Shown here piece by piece: positions 46,001-57,009 of a stretch of 64,000 nt of DNA; position 1 is the stretch's first letter; the number at the start of each line of letters is the position of its first letter. The stretch is from Staphylotrichum longicolle (Eukaryota > Ascomycota > Sordariomycetes > Sordariales > Chaetomiaceae): the NCBI GenBank assembly GCA_019096155.1, contig JAHCVI010000003.1, forward strand, positions 4,278,001 through 4,342,000, in the 5' to 3' direction. Both the position numbers and the translations under genes were made by a program. The notes under the pieces are model-generated. The model ran no database searches. It had not been told where the DNA came from and saw only the letters and a program-made list of their open reading frames with translations.

Positions 46001-49000
46001 CGTCGAGCAAGGTTGGGTCGTACTGCTTGGCGCCGAGGACATGGAGCACAGTCTGACCGCAATGGTTGACGGCGTTTGGGTCGGCCCCACGTCGAAGCAG
46101 TTCCTCGAATATAGACAGGCGTAGAGCAGTGCCATTCCCTTGGCTGCCTCGTCGCAAAAGCTCATGTAGCACCGTGTTTCCGGCATGGTCGACCTGCCCC
46201 AAATCCAGCCCAAGACTGAGCAAGTACTGCAAATCGCCCATGCTATAACGGGAACCCACCCCCCCAAACGGCAGGCTGCTCAGGGCTTTATGAATAAGGG
46301 TGCGGCCTTTGAAATCCCTCGTGTCAAGTCTCGCACCGATACGCAAAAGATGATTCATGATCCGTCGTCTGTTGTAGCGGCGAATTCCCGCTAGGCTACT
46401 CATCAGGGGGGTCGCGCCAGCATAGTCCTGTGCCTCCAGGTCGGCACCCCGGCGCACAAGAAACTCAACGAAAGACATATCTTCGGCGACGTGAATGGCC
46501 ATCTCGCCTTTTTGGTTCCGCTGGTTGGTCCTCGCGCCCGCGGCGATCAGAGCGTCAACCACTTGCTCCAGGAGCGGGCTGTGGCGACGTTGAGAAGCCG
46601 CTTGGTGCAGCGGAGTACTGCCCGCATTGTCCGCAATGGTGCAGTCGGGGCTGAATTCCTGAATGAAACGCAAGCAAACATCGAGGTCCCACGACTTGAG
46701 AAAGCATAGGAGGGGCGTTTTTCCATCGCTGTGCCGGCGCTTGTTGATGTCCGCCTTCCCTTCTTCAACGAGTAGCTTGATGACCTCCCACCCATCGTCG
46801 CCGGAGAGTTGCGTATGTAGGAGCGTGCCGCCATCGCTTGACTCCGCGTTGGGGTCCGCTCCAGCGCGCAAGAGAAGACGTAAAAGAGAGGGCCTTTTGG
46901 CGGCATGGTGTAGCGGCGTTCTGAGTTCACTGTCAGGCCGATGAAGGTCAGCTCCCGCCCGGAGGAGGAGCTCAAGGCCGTGCTCGAGCTTGCCGATTTC
47001 CATTGAAGATTCGCAATCCGAGTGGTCCGGTGAGCCGCAAAAGGCCTCCAAGGGAAATCTCGTATCATACGTAAACATTCTTGCAAGGCCGCCGAATGCA
47101 GGTTGACATGGAATGCTGGCGTCGGCGCCGGCCAGAACAAGCGCCTCGATACAATCGACTGCGTTGCAATAACAGGCATAGAACAGGGCTGTAGCTCCTT
47201 CGACCTCGGCATTCACGTCGACGCCTGGATGCTGGATGAGGCGCTTGACGAGGCTGGCATGGCCTTCCTTGGAAGCCCAACACAGCGCTCTCTGAACTGT
47301 GTCAATTTCCTTTAGGTATGGCAGAAAGGCCTCGACGACAGCCATGTGGCCTGCCTGGCAGGCATACATCAACGGCGTATCCCCAGTGGTTCCTCCGCCG
47401 GTGCCGCACCGTCGGCCTGGGTTTTCGCGCGTCTTTTCTGTCAAAGGGTCTACTCCGGCCGCGAGTAAAGCTATCACAGCACCGGGGTGATTGTTGGCTG
47501 CCGCACGGTGTAGGGGGGTAAGCCCAGCGATATTGTCTGGATTTGGGTTGCCCCCGGCGGCGACGAGGAGTTTGACCGTGTCAGCGTGACCCTCCTCGGC
47601 TGCGTAGACACAGCGCGTCTGACCCTTGACATCGAGGGAGGAGATGGCATCAAGCGTGCTTCCACGGCTGAGGATATGCTGGAGGTACGGGTTGAGACCA
47701 TACCGGGCTGCAATGTGGCTGGGCGCAATGCCTTTTGTTGCCTGCGGCCACCACTCGATGCTGAGCCAGGCATCAAGCCGATGTTCTGCTCCCAGCAAGC
47801 AGTCCATGGCCGAAACCAAAGCAGTCGACTCCCAACCAGCCTTGAACGACTTTGCCGCATGAATGGCCCAGTTCTTGCAGGCATACTCGGCGAACGGGAA
47901 CTGGAGGCGGACGTTGATGTGATGTTTCGGAGGCGGAGCCAGTGGGAGCGCGATGTGGTTCTCCTCTGTTCTTGCAGTGCCCGAAAGCTTATCCAAGCAT
48001 CCGGATAACTGAAGGTAGCGGAGGCATGAGAGCGCCAACTGCCCATGGGTCGGGCCGGGCTCCAGGACTGGGAAAGAAACAGACGCATTTTCTGTCGCGT
48101 CTGTCGCTGGTCGCGTTGAGCCAACGAGAAACTCAGTGAGGGAATGGTGCACAACCGAAACCGTTTCATCAGGCAGAATCTCAAGCAGTGGCCCGCATGC
48201 CACGCGCACCAGCGACTTGGCGCTCTTCAGATCTTGGTGATGCCCAGACGCATTGTATGTGACGCTGAGCATCTCTGCCATCTCGATCAGACGCAGCAGG
48301 CGGGTCGCGTGCGTGGCCCAGCATAAAAGCAGACGTTGGATGTCATCGGAAACTCCAGATGTTCGAGCGTGCTCCCGGAGCAGATCGGTGTAAAGGGCAT
48401 TAAGGTCAGCCGGCAGCTTCCTCAGCACTTGTCGAACCTCGGCACCGGGCTCGAGAAAGGCATCCATAGCCAACTTGGCATACAGGAACAGGCCATTGGC
48501 GCGACCGGGCACAGCTTGTCTGATCAGGGCGCGGTCTTCAGCCGATACTTCAGAGCCCACCAAGCTGTGCTCAACATACGTGGCGATGTCGGTGTCAATA
48601 ATGCGCTCCTCGAGCCGGATCCGGAGCGCCGGGAATTCGCGAAGTGGTGATTCAACAAGGTTGACGGGGCGGCTCGTGATGAGGACCTTCACTCTCCCAG
48701 TTCTCCATAGCCCGAGCCTTGCCAGATTCTTTCAGACACTCGTCATTGCCCTTGTCCATCTCATCCAGCGCATCAGCCACCAAGTAAACCCGCGGCATGT
48801 GCGCTAGAGCCGTCTTTAAATGCTGCCATAGACCGTCCACGTTGAGACTTTCCAGCTTGTCGTTGAGGTTATCGTCTCCCTCGTGAATGTAGACCTTGAG
48901 GTCCCCCTGTAGAACAGGAGTGTACTCAAGGAGCTGGGCCAACCAGTCGCGCAGCATGTGGACGGGCTCATGGTTTGCGTCGATGATCTGCCTGAAGAAG

Positions 49001-49386
49001 AAGAAGAGCACCGGATGCCCCTCTCTGGCGAGCACATTGGCGAGCATCGCAGCAAAGACGCTCTTGCCGGAGCCCGGGATACCCTTGATCCACAGGAGGC
49101 CGTGGTCGCTTCCCTCGTGCCACTCGCGATAGTTGTCGGTGGCCATGAGCCATTGACCAGTCCCCTCGACATGGGAAGCGAGGTGCCTGCGGTACTCGCC
49201 GCCTTCGTGCAGATACGGCGTCGGCTCCAGCCACTTCCGGATTCTGCTGATGACATCGGATGACTCCGGCAGGATATTTCCAGGGTTGTAGTTGCTCACA
49301 TCGTCCTTGCCAATCACATCCATGTCCTCGTCGCTGTCGCTGATGTCCATGTGGACGAATCCTTCGGCTTCAGCGTCCGAGTTCAT
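43026..49386 (-). CDS. NACHT-ankyrin STAND (NLR-like) protein, one frameshift
   Basis: If the single frame break is ignored, this is about 2,119 aa. A short acidic N-terminus leads to ILPESSDVISRIRKWLEPTP and a NACHT NTPase: Walker A GIPGSGKSVFAAML, Walker B VYLVADALDEMD and the sensor-like KVLITSRPV. A helical arm follows (RANGLFLYAKLAMDAFLEP, LYTDLLREH), then VVHHSLTEFLV. About 28-30 divergent ankyrin repeats (GLTPLHRAAANNHPGAV, GETALHKALCDKQPD and others) fill the remaining two thirds. The frame changes at 48730-48732, where an AAA run (minus strand) has one base too many to join GNDECLK to LARLGLWRTGRVK. No N-terminal effector domain such as HeLo or HET is visible. Fungal proteins of this build are STAND sensors linked to non-self recognition and cell death. 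The start at 49386 is chosen because upstream sequence loses family character; it could lie further upstream. Confidence 0.85.
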
Positions 49387-49782
49387 GGCGAGCTTTGTGA
49401 TTTTGGCTGGGTTCTGGCGGCGTTGGCAACGGAAAAGAATGAGCGAGTCTGATGCCGGGAGAAGGTTGCCTAGCTTTGAAGGAGGAACCAACAACAGAGT
49501 GTCAATATTCCAGGCTAGGACCGACATGTTAAGTGGGGCACCCCGTTCCCATCTTACCTCCCACAAGTCACACCCGCCGCGCTAAGATCCACGACTGGGG
49601 AGGCCAACAGGGGCTATGTGAGATTAATATAAAAAAAAAGTCTCTCATTAAGGCTAACGGAGAGCACAGGGGATAACGCTAGAATCCCAAACGACACCGC
49701 CTCATCACAAAGCATCAAACAACCAGATGCAACTCGACTCCTTTTCATGATAGCATTGAAAGACCACCCTCCCTTACTTATT
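49387..49782. other. Intergenic region: NACHT-ankyrin promoter and P450 3' flank
   Basis: About 400 bases between two minus-strand genes, with an A-rich run at about 49629-49638. No gene is seen. An in-frame extension of the NACHT gene to 49566 exists but looks like leader sequence. Confidence 0.5.
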
Positions 49783-51550
49783 CTATATCTTGACCACGGG
49801 AGCCAGCGGCGATTTTGATGGCCACTCCGTCCTCCGCTTGGCCGTCACAAAGAGATTGAGGGGCCGGATGAGCTGGAACTCGGGATCGTACTCAATGGCC
49901 TCGAGACCCTCACGCGCAAACTTGTATCGGTACACGAGCTCCGACACCAAGATCTTGACCTCGAGGAGAGCGAAGTTGAAGCCGATGCAGCTACGCGCAC
50001 CAGTGGCAAAGGGCATGTAGGCCCCTCGGTGGCGGTCCTTCTTGACCTCGTCCGTGTCCCACCGCTCGGGGTCGAAGCGGAAGGGATCGTGCCAGTGTTC
50101 CGGGTTGGTCTGGATGGCGTACAGGGCGGGGATCATGACAGCGTTGGCGGGGAGACGGTATCCGCCGGGCACGACAACGTCGGTCTTGGTGGTGCGGCCC
50201 GGCTGGAAGGACGCGTTGTGGAGGCGCTGCGTCTCCTTGACGAACTTGTCGAGGTACGGCAACCCGTGCGCTATATCCGGGGTCCACTCGGTGTCTGGAC
50301 CAATGCCGTAGTCGACCAGCTCCTGGAGGAGTTTTGCTTGGGTTTCAGGGTAGGTGACGATGCAGTAAATCAGCCAGGAGAGCAGGGACGAGGTGGTCGT
50401 GTACCCGGCACCGGTGACGACGAGCATGTTGGACAGGATTAGCGGCATGGGGAAGTGCTCTCCCTTTTCGTCAACTGCGTTGACGAGGTAATCGGCCACG
50501 CACGAGGCTCGTGTGGCGGCTTCGTTGAGCGGCAAGTCCTTGATGCCCGATTTGGGGGCGCGTTCGACAAACTCGGCCAACTGCGCGTACGTCGTCTTCT
50601 GGACCTCCTTGAGCCTCGCCGCATCTCCAAAGGGCAGCCCGCGGTACCACTCTCCACGACTTGTGACCTTCTTGTTGAGAGCCAGAAGGTTGACGATGTT
50701 CTTCACCAGCTCGTGGGTCGGGCTGTCGATCCGGTCAAACTGTCCGAAGTCGGCGCCAAAGGAGAACTTGCCCACGGTCTGGGATGCCAGCTTGACCATG
50801 AACTGGTAGACGTTCCACGCCTCGCCACGAGAGTCGAGCTCGTCGAAGATTCTGAAGGACGTCCTGACACAGTTTTGCATGACGGGCGTGTAGTGCCTCA
50901 CGGCCTTGGGTCCCATAGCAGGCGGAAGGAACTTGTGGGCGAGCCGCCAGTTCTCGTTCTCGGTATCACCGATGAAGATGGCCGTGTTGTCCTTGATGCC
51001 CCAGAGAGGATGGTTCTCGTTGATCTTCTTGGTGAAATAGGCAGACTCGGCGAGCGCTACAAGCGCGACATCGGGCGAATCTGTCAGGTATGTTGTCTTA
51101 CCCATGTTGGTCGTCTTGATGACATGGCCGTATTTCCGGAATAGCCTGTAGTGGTTCCCCAAATGATCGGGAAAGATCTCATAGAAGCTGCCGACCAGCG
51201 GCAGCCCCGCTGGGCCCTGCGGACTCTGCACCGGCTGCCCGTCCATTCGCACCGCTACCGGGCCCGACACTGTGAGCACGCCCTCCACGGTGAAAATGGC
51301 GTCTGTGCCATCTTCGCGAACATGAAAAGTGAGGCCTGGCGGCGGGGCATTGTAGTTAGCTTCTAGTGCCAGATAGAGTATTCTCTCTTTAAGCTAAGCG
51401 TCAAGGATAATATGTACCTTGGGGGACAGCGGCGTGTAGCGTCAGGGCAACGGCGCGCCGGAGACTGTCGAAGCTGCCCTTGGCATCCACAGGAACGGAC
51501 TTGGCTGTGCTGGGAGCATCTCCCACAAAGTAGAAGCTTTGCGAAGCCAT
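49783..51550 (-). CDS. Soluble cytochrome P450 monooxygenase
   Basis: Exons 51550-51418 and 51359-49783, with a 58-bp intron (donor GTACAT, acceptor TAGAAG), give 569 aa. The P450 core begins at QGPAGLPLVGSFYEIFPDHL. The ExxR pair is KETQR, the PERW segment is present, and the haem-cysteine loop is FATGARSCIGFNFALLE. The I-helix reads GAGYTTTSS, so the usual acidic residue of the oxygen-activation pair is Thr. The first 100 residues are not a membrane anchor but a beta-rich, soluble-looking extension (TFHVREDGTDAIFTVEGVLT), so the enzyme may be cytosolic. The substrate is unknown. It is transcribed away from the adjacent cytochrome b5/b5-reductase gene, which could be its electron donor. An upstream Met at 51589 in the same frame is possible. 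Confidence 0.92.
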
Positions 51551-52471
51551 GGGTTGTGAATCAAGGGTTGACACAAAGAACGACGGCAAAGACTGTGGGT
51601 CGGATGGGAACTTGAAAGGCCACAGAAGACGATACTCTTAATATACCTGCAGTGCCACAACTGAGAGTGCAACCCAGGCCTTCGCGATCATCTGTAACGC
51701 TGTTTTCTCGGTCTTGTCGGCGCGCAGGGCAGCGAAACTCCGAGTGTTTTGCCTTCCATTTTTACGGGAGGGCGAAGAAAGACAGATGACAGCGCAAAGG
51801 GAGAAAAGTGTCTCCTCTCCAGAGCGAGGCCGTCGCTCGGTTCCTGGACATGACGAGGTCCGACACTCGTTTGAGTCGCCCGCCGATGATAATTTGGTGT
51901 GCCCCGAAGGAATGGAGTCGCTCGCTGAAACCGGAGCAAGGATCGGGGTTCCAGAACGGAGCTCGCCCATGGAACTGGCTCCGGGTATCCACGTGAAATG
52001 ATGTAGAAAGTGGAACTTCGTTGGTTTGCCACATTGCCTTGCAGTTTCCGTTTCGCATCACTCGCGTAGTTCGTCCTTCCGCGCACGCCGGTCCAGGGAT
52101 ACTGCCTGTCATTATGACGGGTACCTGGCTGGTGCGCTGACGGACGTTTTGGTGAGTCGCGGATCGGTGCGCATTTGGAAGTGGTGGAGTTGATGCGGAA
52201 TTCCGACAGGTCAAGGGCCTTTCTGCGACCGGCTCGGCACGAAACCGATGAACGATGATGACGGGAGCAACGGCAAGTAGTGCCGAGTGGTCTTCAATGA
52301 TGGCCCGAGGTCTACGATATATACCTACCACAGGAAATCTTCAGCTCGGGGCGGCATACTCGCCCGCTTTGACTCGCTCACCGGCCAGCCTGATCTGCCC
52401 ATTAAAGCCGTTTGTCTCCAATATCGGAACAACACCATCTGATTAAGCCGGCACCACGACCTTCCTTGACC
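51551..52471. promoter_or_regulatory. Divergent promoter between P450 and b5/b5-reductase genes
   Basis: About 920 bases with start codons pointing outward at both ends. No coding sequence of recognisable type lies inside. A shared promoter would allow joint regulation of the oxygenase and a potential redox partner. No specific binding site is claimed. Confidence 0.5.
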
Positions 52472-54026
52472 ATGACAGAATCAGCATCGCCGCGGACGTT
52501 CGCGCTGGCAGACGTCGAGAAGCACAAAAGCCGATGATATTTGGCTGGTCATTCACAACAAAGGTGAGACGGATTGCATAAGCTCAAACGAGGGCGCAAA
52601 AGACTAACGACAGACCAAATCAGTTTACGATGTCACCAAGTACTGCGAAGACCACCCTGGTGGCCTAGCCGTTCTCCACGAAGTTGCTGGCACGGACGCC
52701 ACAGAAGCCTTTGAGGAGATCGGCCATTCACTCGACGCAAACGAAGACCTGCAGAAACTCTATCTCGGAGACTTGGCCGAGGATGACCACGCCGAAGAGG
52801 TTGAGGTCTTCCGTCCCACCTTCCACGACGTAGGTCAGACCGCTGCCGTCATCGTCCCCGCCAAAGCCAGAAACAAGAGCCGCCGCGGCATCCCAGCCTT
52901 GACCACAGTGATTGCTGTTGGCGCTGGAGCTGCAGTGTGGATGGGGCGTCACCAGGGTTAAGGGGGGGCTCAGGGAGAGCAGATTCTCAAGTTGCTGCGG
53001 CAGACTCTCTCCATGCCCGCAAACATGCTCCCGTCGTCTCTCACCTCGGGAGCGGGACGGTCAAGCATTTTTTGGCTCGGTGCAGGCATAGCAACGGTGG
53101 CTCAAGTCTCCCTGTCGGTCACGCTGGGGCTGTGGGCGTGGTCTAAGCTGGACGTTCAGGAAGAGTTCACGCACTACCCATCGCGCCGCATTTCCAAGCC
53201 AGCCCGGCACCTACCGGTATTAAGGGTTCCCACCTCGTCAACAACATCAGCGGCGAGGGGCGCCACCAAGATCCAAGTGGTCGACCCGCAAGCGTGGCGG
53301 CCATTCAAGCTCGTCCGCAAGACGCTTGTATCGCCCAACGTGTACCGGCTGGTGTTTGCGCTTCCGCGCCCTGACGATATCCTTGGCTTGCCAACTGGGC
53401 AGCATGTCGCGCTTCGCGCCATCGTTGACGGAAAACCCGTTGCTCGGTCCTACACACCCGTGTCGAACAACAGTGACCTGGGCAGGATTGAGTTGTTGAT
53501 CAAGGTGTACGACAAGGGCCTTCTGACCAAGCACCTCGAGGGCATGCAGGTTGGCGAGACAATCGACATCCGAGGGCCCAAGGGCGCCATGCAGTACAAA
53601 CCTTTGGAGTACGCCAAGCACATTGGCATGGTTGCCGGCGGGACGGGCATCACCCCAATGTTCCAGATGATTCGGGCCATTTGCGAGGACGAGTCGGACA
53701 CCACAAAGATGAGTTTGCTGTATGCCAACAACACCGAGGCGGATATCCTCTTGCGCGAGGAGCTTGACGCCTATGTGAAGCAGTGCCCGCAGAAGCTAAG
53801 CGTTCACTACGTCTTGGCACGGCCCTCTGAGGGATGGGCCGGCAGCACGGGGTTCATCAACGAGGACTTGATCAAGAAGCACCTCCCAGCCGCCGCAGAC
53901 GACACAAAGATGCTTCTTTGCGGACCACCGCCAATGGTCCAGGGCGTTAGCAAGACTCTTGTCGGCCTCGGGTTCAAGGCACCGGGCGCCATGTCCAAGG
54001 CCACAGACCAGGTCTTTTTGTTTTAG
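52472..54026 (+). pseudogene. Cytochrome b5 - cytochrome b5 reductase fusion, reading frame broken twice
   Basis: Exon 1 (52472-52563) starts TESASPRTFALADVEKHKS, then changes frame at 52531-52533 before DDIWLVIHNK. One surplus C, or two missing bases, explains it. Exon 2 begins at 52624 after a 60-bp intron and gives the b5 core with haem ligand motifs EDHPGG and EIGHSLD, then a membrane-type segment (TTVIAVGAGAAVWMG). A TAA stop at 52959-52961 interrupts before GGAQGEQILK and the reductase, still in the same frame. The reductase has a membrane segment (FWLGAGIATVAQVSLSVTLG), FAD motif RSYTPVS, GGTGITPMFQ and the NADH-site CGPPPM, ending VFLF. An intact version would be about 517 aa and pass electrons from NADH to b5 and on to a desaturase, P450 or similar. 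Real decay or sequence errors are both possible. The reductase alone (from 52992) could still be made. Confidence 0.8.
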
Positions 54027-55115
54027 AGCAACGGGTGTCTGTGTTAAGTGGCAACTGAGGTCCCATGGCCCGCCGGGAAAGAGGAAGAAAGCGTCATGGA
54101 CTTGGCTGATACATGGGTCTTCGAACCCAAAACAACGAGGAGTTCTGATTTCACATTCTTAGCTGCGGTCATTACCTAGACACCAAGCGGCTTCCCAGAC
54201 TGCCCTTTGTGCCCGATCAAATTCATGAATAATTATTACAGCGTGTATAATGAACAACTACTACAGGACCTGTCAGAGTGCTTTCTCATGCTGAGACCAT
54301 TGACCGCCGACATTACCATACTTGCTCGAGCTGAGCCGCGCGATGTGCGTTCATGACTCGAGATACCGGGGTAATGCTTGCTGTCTGTTCCTGGACCTTG
54401 GTATCTAAACCCGCAAAAACCCATGTGTTAACCAATGAAACCCTGCCGACACAAAGATACCGAGTAAGCTCCTGCATGGCTTTTGCCCTGAATGCCGGAC
54501 TTCAAAGCTTGATTCTAAAGACGAACTTCTCAAACCAGGCCCCACGCCTGTCTGATAGGTATCTCATTGGTAGCAAACACCTTGTCCTGCAGGGACCAGG
54601 AGGCGAGATGCGGACGGGAGAAAGCGCAAGCGCCGGGAGCTGCCGGGACACGAGGGAGACAGGAATTCGCGAGGTCCATAGTCGGAACTGAGGCGGCGAT
54701 CGGAGCAACGGCCTCTTCGGAATCGCGACTCGTTTCAGAAAGAACACATGGATTGGTGGCCAGATTCCACACTCAACGAGGGACGGACGTCCAACAAAAC
54801 GCGAGAATGCGGCTTCCGCAAGACGGCTTCGCCATCCCACGCCGCCGTCATTTCAATAACGCCAGCTCCCCAATCCCGGCCGGACCGATGCCGAACGTGC
54901 GTTGTCCTTGGGAACTCGGGGCGCGCCGCGCCGACCTACTTGATCTTTGACGGCCGTTCCGGATGCGTGGAGTGTTGGTGTGGACGGAAGCGATGACTTG
55001 TGTCCGTATATGAGTGATGGGAGCTTCCAGTTCTTCCCTGCAATTGCCCCAAGTCACCGAACGATTCATTCAGATCTGTATATTCCAGTCATCCCACTCA
55101 ATTCTCCGCTTCGAC
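54027..55115. other. Intergenic region between b5-reductase and dehydrogenase-propeller genes
   Basis: About 1.1 kb, holding the reductase 3' flank and the promoter of the next plus-strand gene. Overlapping short frames at 54500-54950 lack family character. Confidence 0.5.
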
Positions 55116-57009
55116 ATGGCTTGGCGACCCCCATCCATTGGTCACCGTCCTGTCGCCGTGCTTGGTGCCGGCGTCCTCGGGCGCCGTATTGCTTGTTCGT
55201 TCGTGGCCGGCGGGTACAATGTCCACATCCGTGACCCCTCCGCTGAGGCCCGCGGGGCCGCCATCCAGTACATTGACGAGAACAAGCACCTGTATGCAAG
55301 AAACGTCGGGAGCAGCGCTGGTGCTGTCCAGCCCGGCTCCTATGCGGCGTTCGAGGACATTCCATCGGCGGTTGGAGAGGCGTGGTTGGTCGTCGAGGCG
55401 GTACCGGAGAAGATCGAGCTCAAGATCGACACCTTCGCCGAACTCGACCGCACGACGCCGGCGGACTGCATCTTGGTCTCCAATAGTTCTTCATTCAAGT
55501 CGAGTTTGATGCTCGACAAGATCGCTAACAAGGAGCGCCGGCGCTTGGTTTGCAACATGCATTTCACCATGCCCCCGGAGATCCGCACCGTCGAACTCAT
55601 GACAGACGGCGAGACAGAGCCCGCCGTCTTCCCCTTTTTGAGTGACGTCCTCGCCAAGTGTGGCATGCTACCTGCAACGGCGAGGAAGGAGTCCACTGGG
55701 TAACTCGCTTCCCTTCCTGTGTGTGGCAAAACGAGCATTCCAGTGCTAACGTAGAGCAAACAGCTTCATTTTCAACCGCCTCTGGGCTGCTGTCAAGCGC
55801 GAGATCCTACTGATCTTGGCCGAGGGTGTCAGCGACCCTGCCGAGATTGATAAGCTCTGGGAGCACATGTTTCAGGCGCGGGTGATGCCATGCCAGCTCA
55901 TGGACCGGATTGGCCTCGACACCGTCGCCTTCATCGAGGACAACTACATCCAGGAGCGTGGCCTCGACGGCACAAGGACGGTTGACTTTCTCAGGCAAAA
56001 CTACATTTCCCAGGGCCGCCTTGGCCTGAAGAGCGACAAAGGCGGTCTCTACCCCCCGGCAACCCCGAGACGCGAGACGCCGAAAAGCACAGCACAGCCC
56101 GACATTTACTGTCTAGACGTTGGTCTCGGCGGGAATCTGAAGCAGATAGAATCTGTGGCCACAAACGGCAAGGTTCTCCGCCGGAGCGGCGCCACCGGCC
56201 AGGTAGAGACGCTCGTGTCTGGCCTCGCGGCCCCCGACGGCATCGACATCTCGCCTTCGACGGGCCGCATGTACTGGACCAACATGGGCCGCAACTTAGC
56301 CGCGCGCAACGGATCGGTCATGTCGGCTCGCCTGGACGGCACCGATGTGCAGACTCTCATCCCCGAGGGTGGCGTACACACGCCAAAGCAGGCGGTTGTC
56401 GTCGAAGGCCAGCAAAAGCTCTACTTTTGTGACCGCGAGGGCATGGGAGTGCACAGGATCGGGCTCGACGGCAAGAACCACGAGGTTCTTGTACAGAGAT
56501 CTGCCCCAACGAGCGACGCGGGCCCGCTTGCGGCGCTCACCAGCTGGTGTGTTGGCATTGCTGTTGATACCAGGGCAGGCAAGATCTACTGGACGCAAAA
56601 AGGAGCCAGCAAATCGTCTCAGGGACGTATCTTCAGGGCAGACATCGACATTCCTGCCGGCGAGACGGCGTCCAACAGGTCCGACATCGAGGTGGTGTTT
56701 GAGAAGCTGCCCGAGCCCATCGATCTCGAGATTGATGCCGAAACGGAGACGCTGTACTGGACTGACCGTGGCGAGCACCCGCTGGGTTGCTCGCTGAATC
56801 GCGCATTTGTCGGGGCCGACAAGGGGAAGCCCGAGATCATTGCGCGGCACTTTCATGAGACAATTGGCTTGAAGCTGGACCTTGGGCGCCAACAGGTTCT
56901 TGTCACTGACTTGGGAGGAAGCCTGTACAGCGTCAATGTGGACACGGGGGCAAAGGAAGTACTATTTAGCGATGACGGCTGCTATACGGGCGTTGCGGCC
57001 GCCATTTGA
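55116..57009 (+). CDS. 3-hydroxyacyl-CoA dehydrogenase fused to a YWTD-type beta-propeller
   Basis: Exons 55116-55699 and 55764-57009, with a 64-bp intron (donor GTAACT), give 609 aa. Residues 1-320 are a 3-hydroxyacyl-CoA dehydrogenase: NAD motif AVLGAGVLGRRIACSFVAGG, VVEAVPEKIELKIDTFAELD, SNSSSFKSS, the His-bearing NMHFTMPP segment, and the C-terminal helical domain (NRLWAAVKREILLILAEGV). After a Pro/Thr linker near residue 330 comes a six-bladed-type propeller with YWTD-like blades: RMYWTNMGRN, KLYFCDREG, KIYWTQKGA and TLYWTDRGEHPLG. The dehydrogenase should oxidise a beta-hydroxyacyl or related hydroxy acid with NAD+. The propeller may be a lactonase-like or binding module. No signal peptide is seen, so the YWTD part would be intracellular, unlike its use in animal receptors. 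A Met at 55014 in the same frame is an alternative start. Confidence 0.88.

Noticed and set aside
48690..48760. An intron to explain the frame change in the NACHT gene
   Set aside because: Conserved residues run up to both sides of the break with no room for an intron and no GT-AG pair in phase.
49387..49566. 60-residue N-terminal extension of the NACHT-ankyrin protein
   Set aside because: The extension is open by chance, shows no domain, and the Met at 49386 directly precedes the acidic leader and the conserved region. An upstream exon cannot be excluded.
52957..52982. A 26-bp GT-AG intron that would remove the stop in the b5/b5-reductase gene
   Set aside because: Too short for a spliceosomal intron (the shortest in this window is 50 bp), and the resulting phase does not join the two domains.
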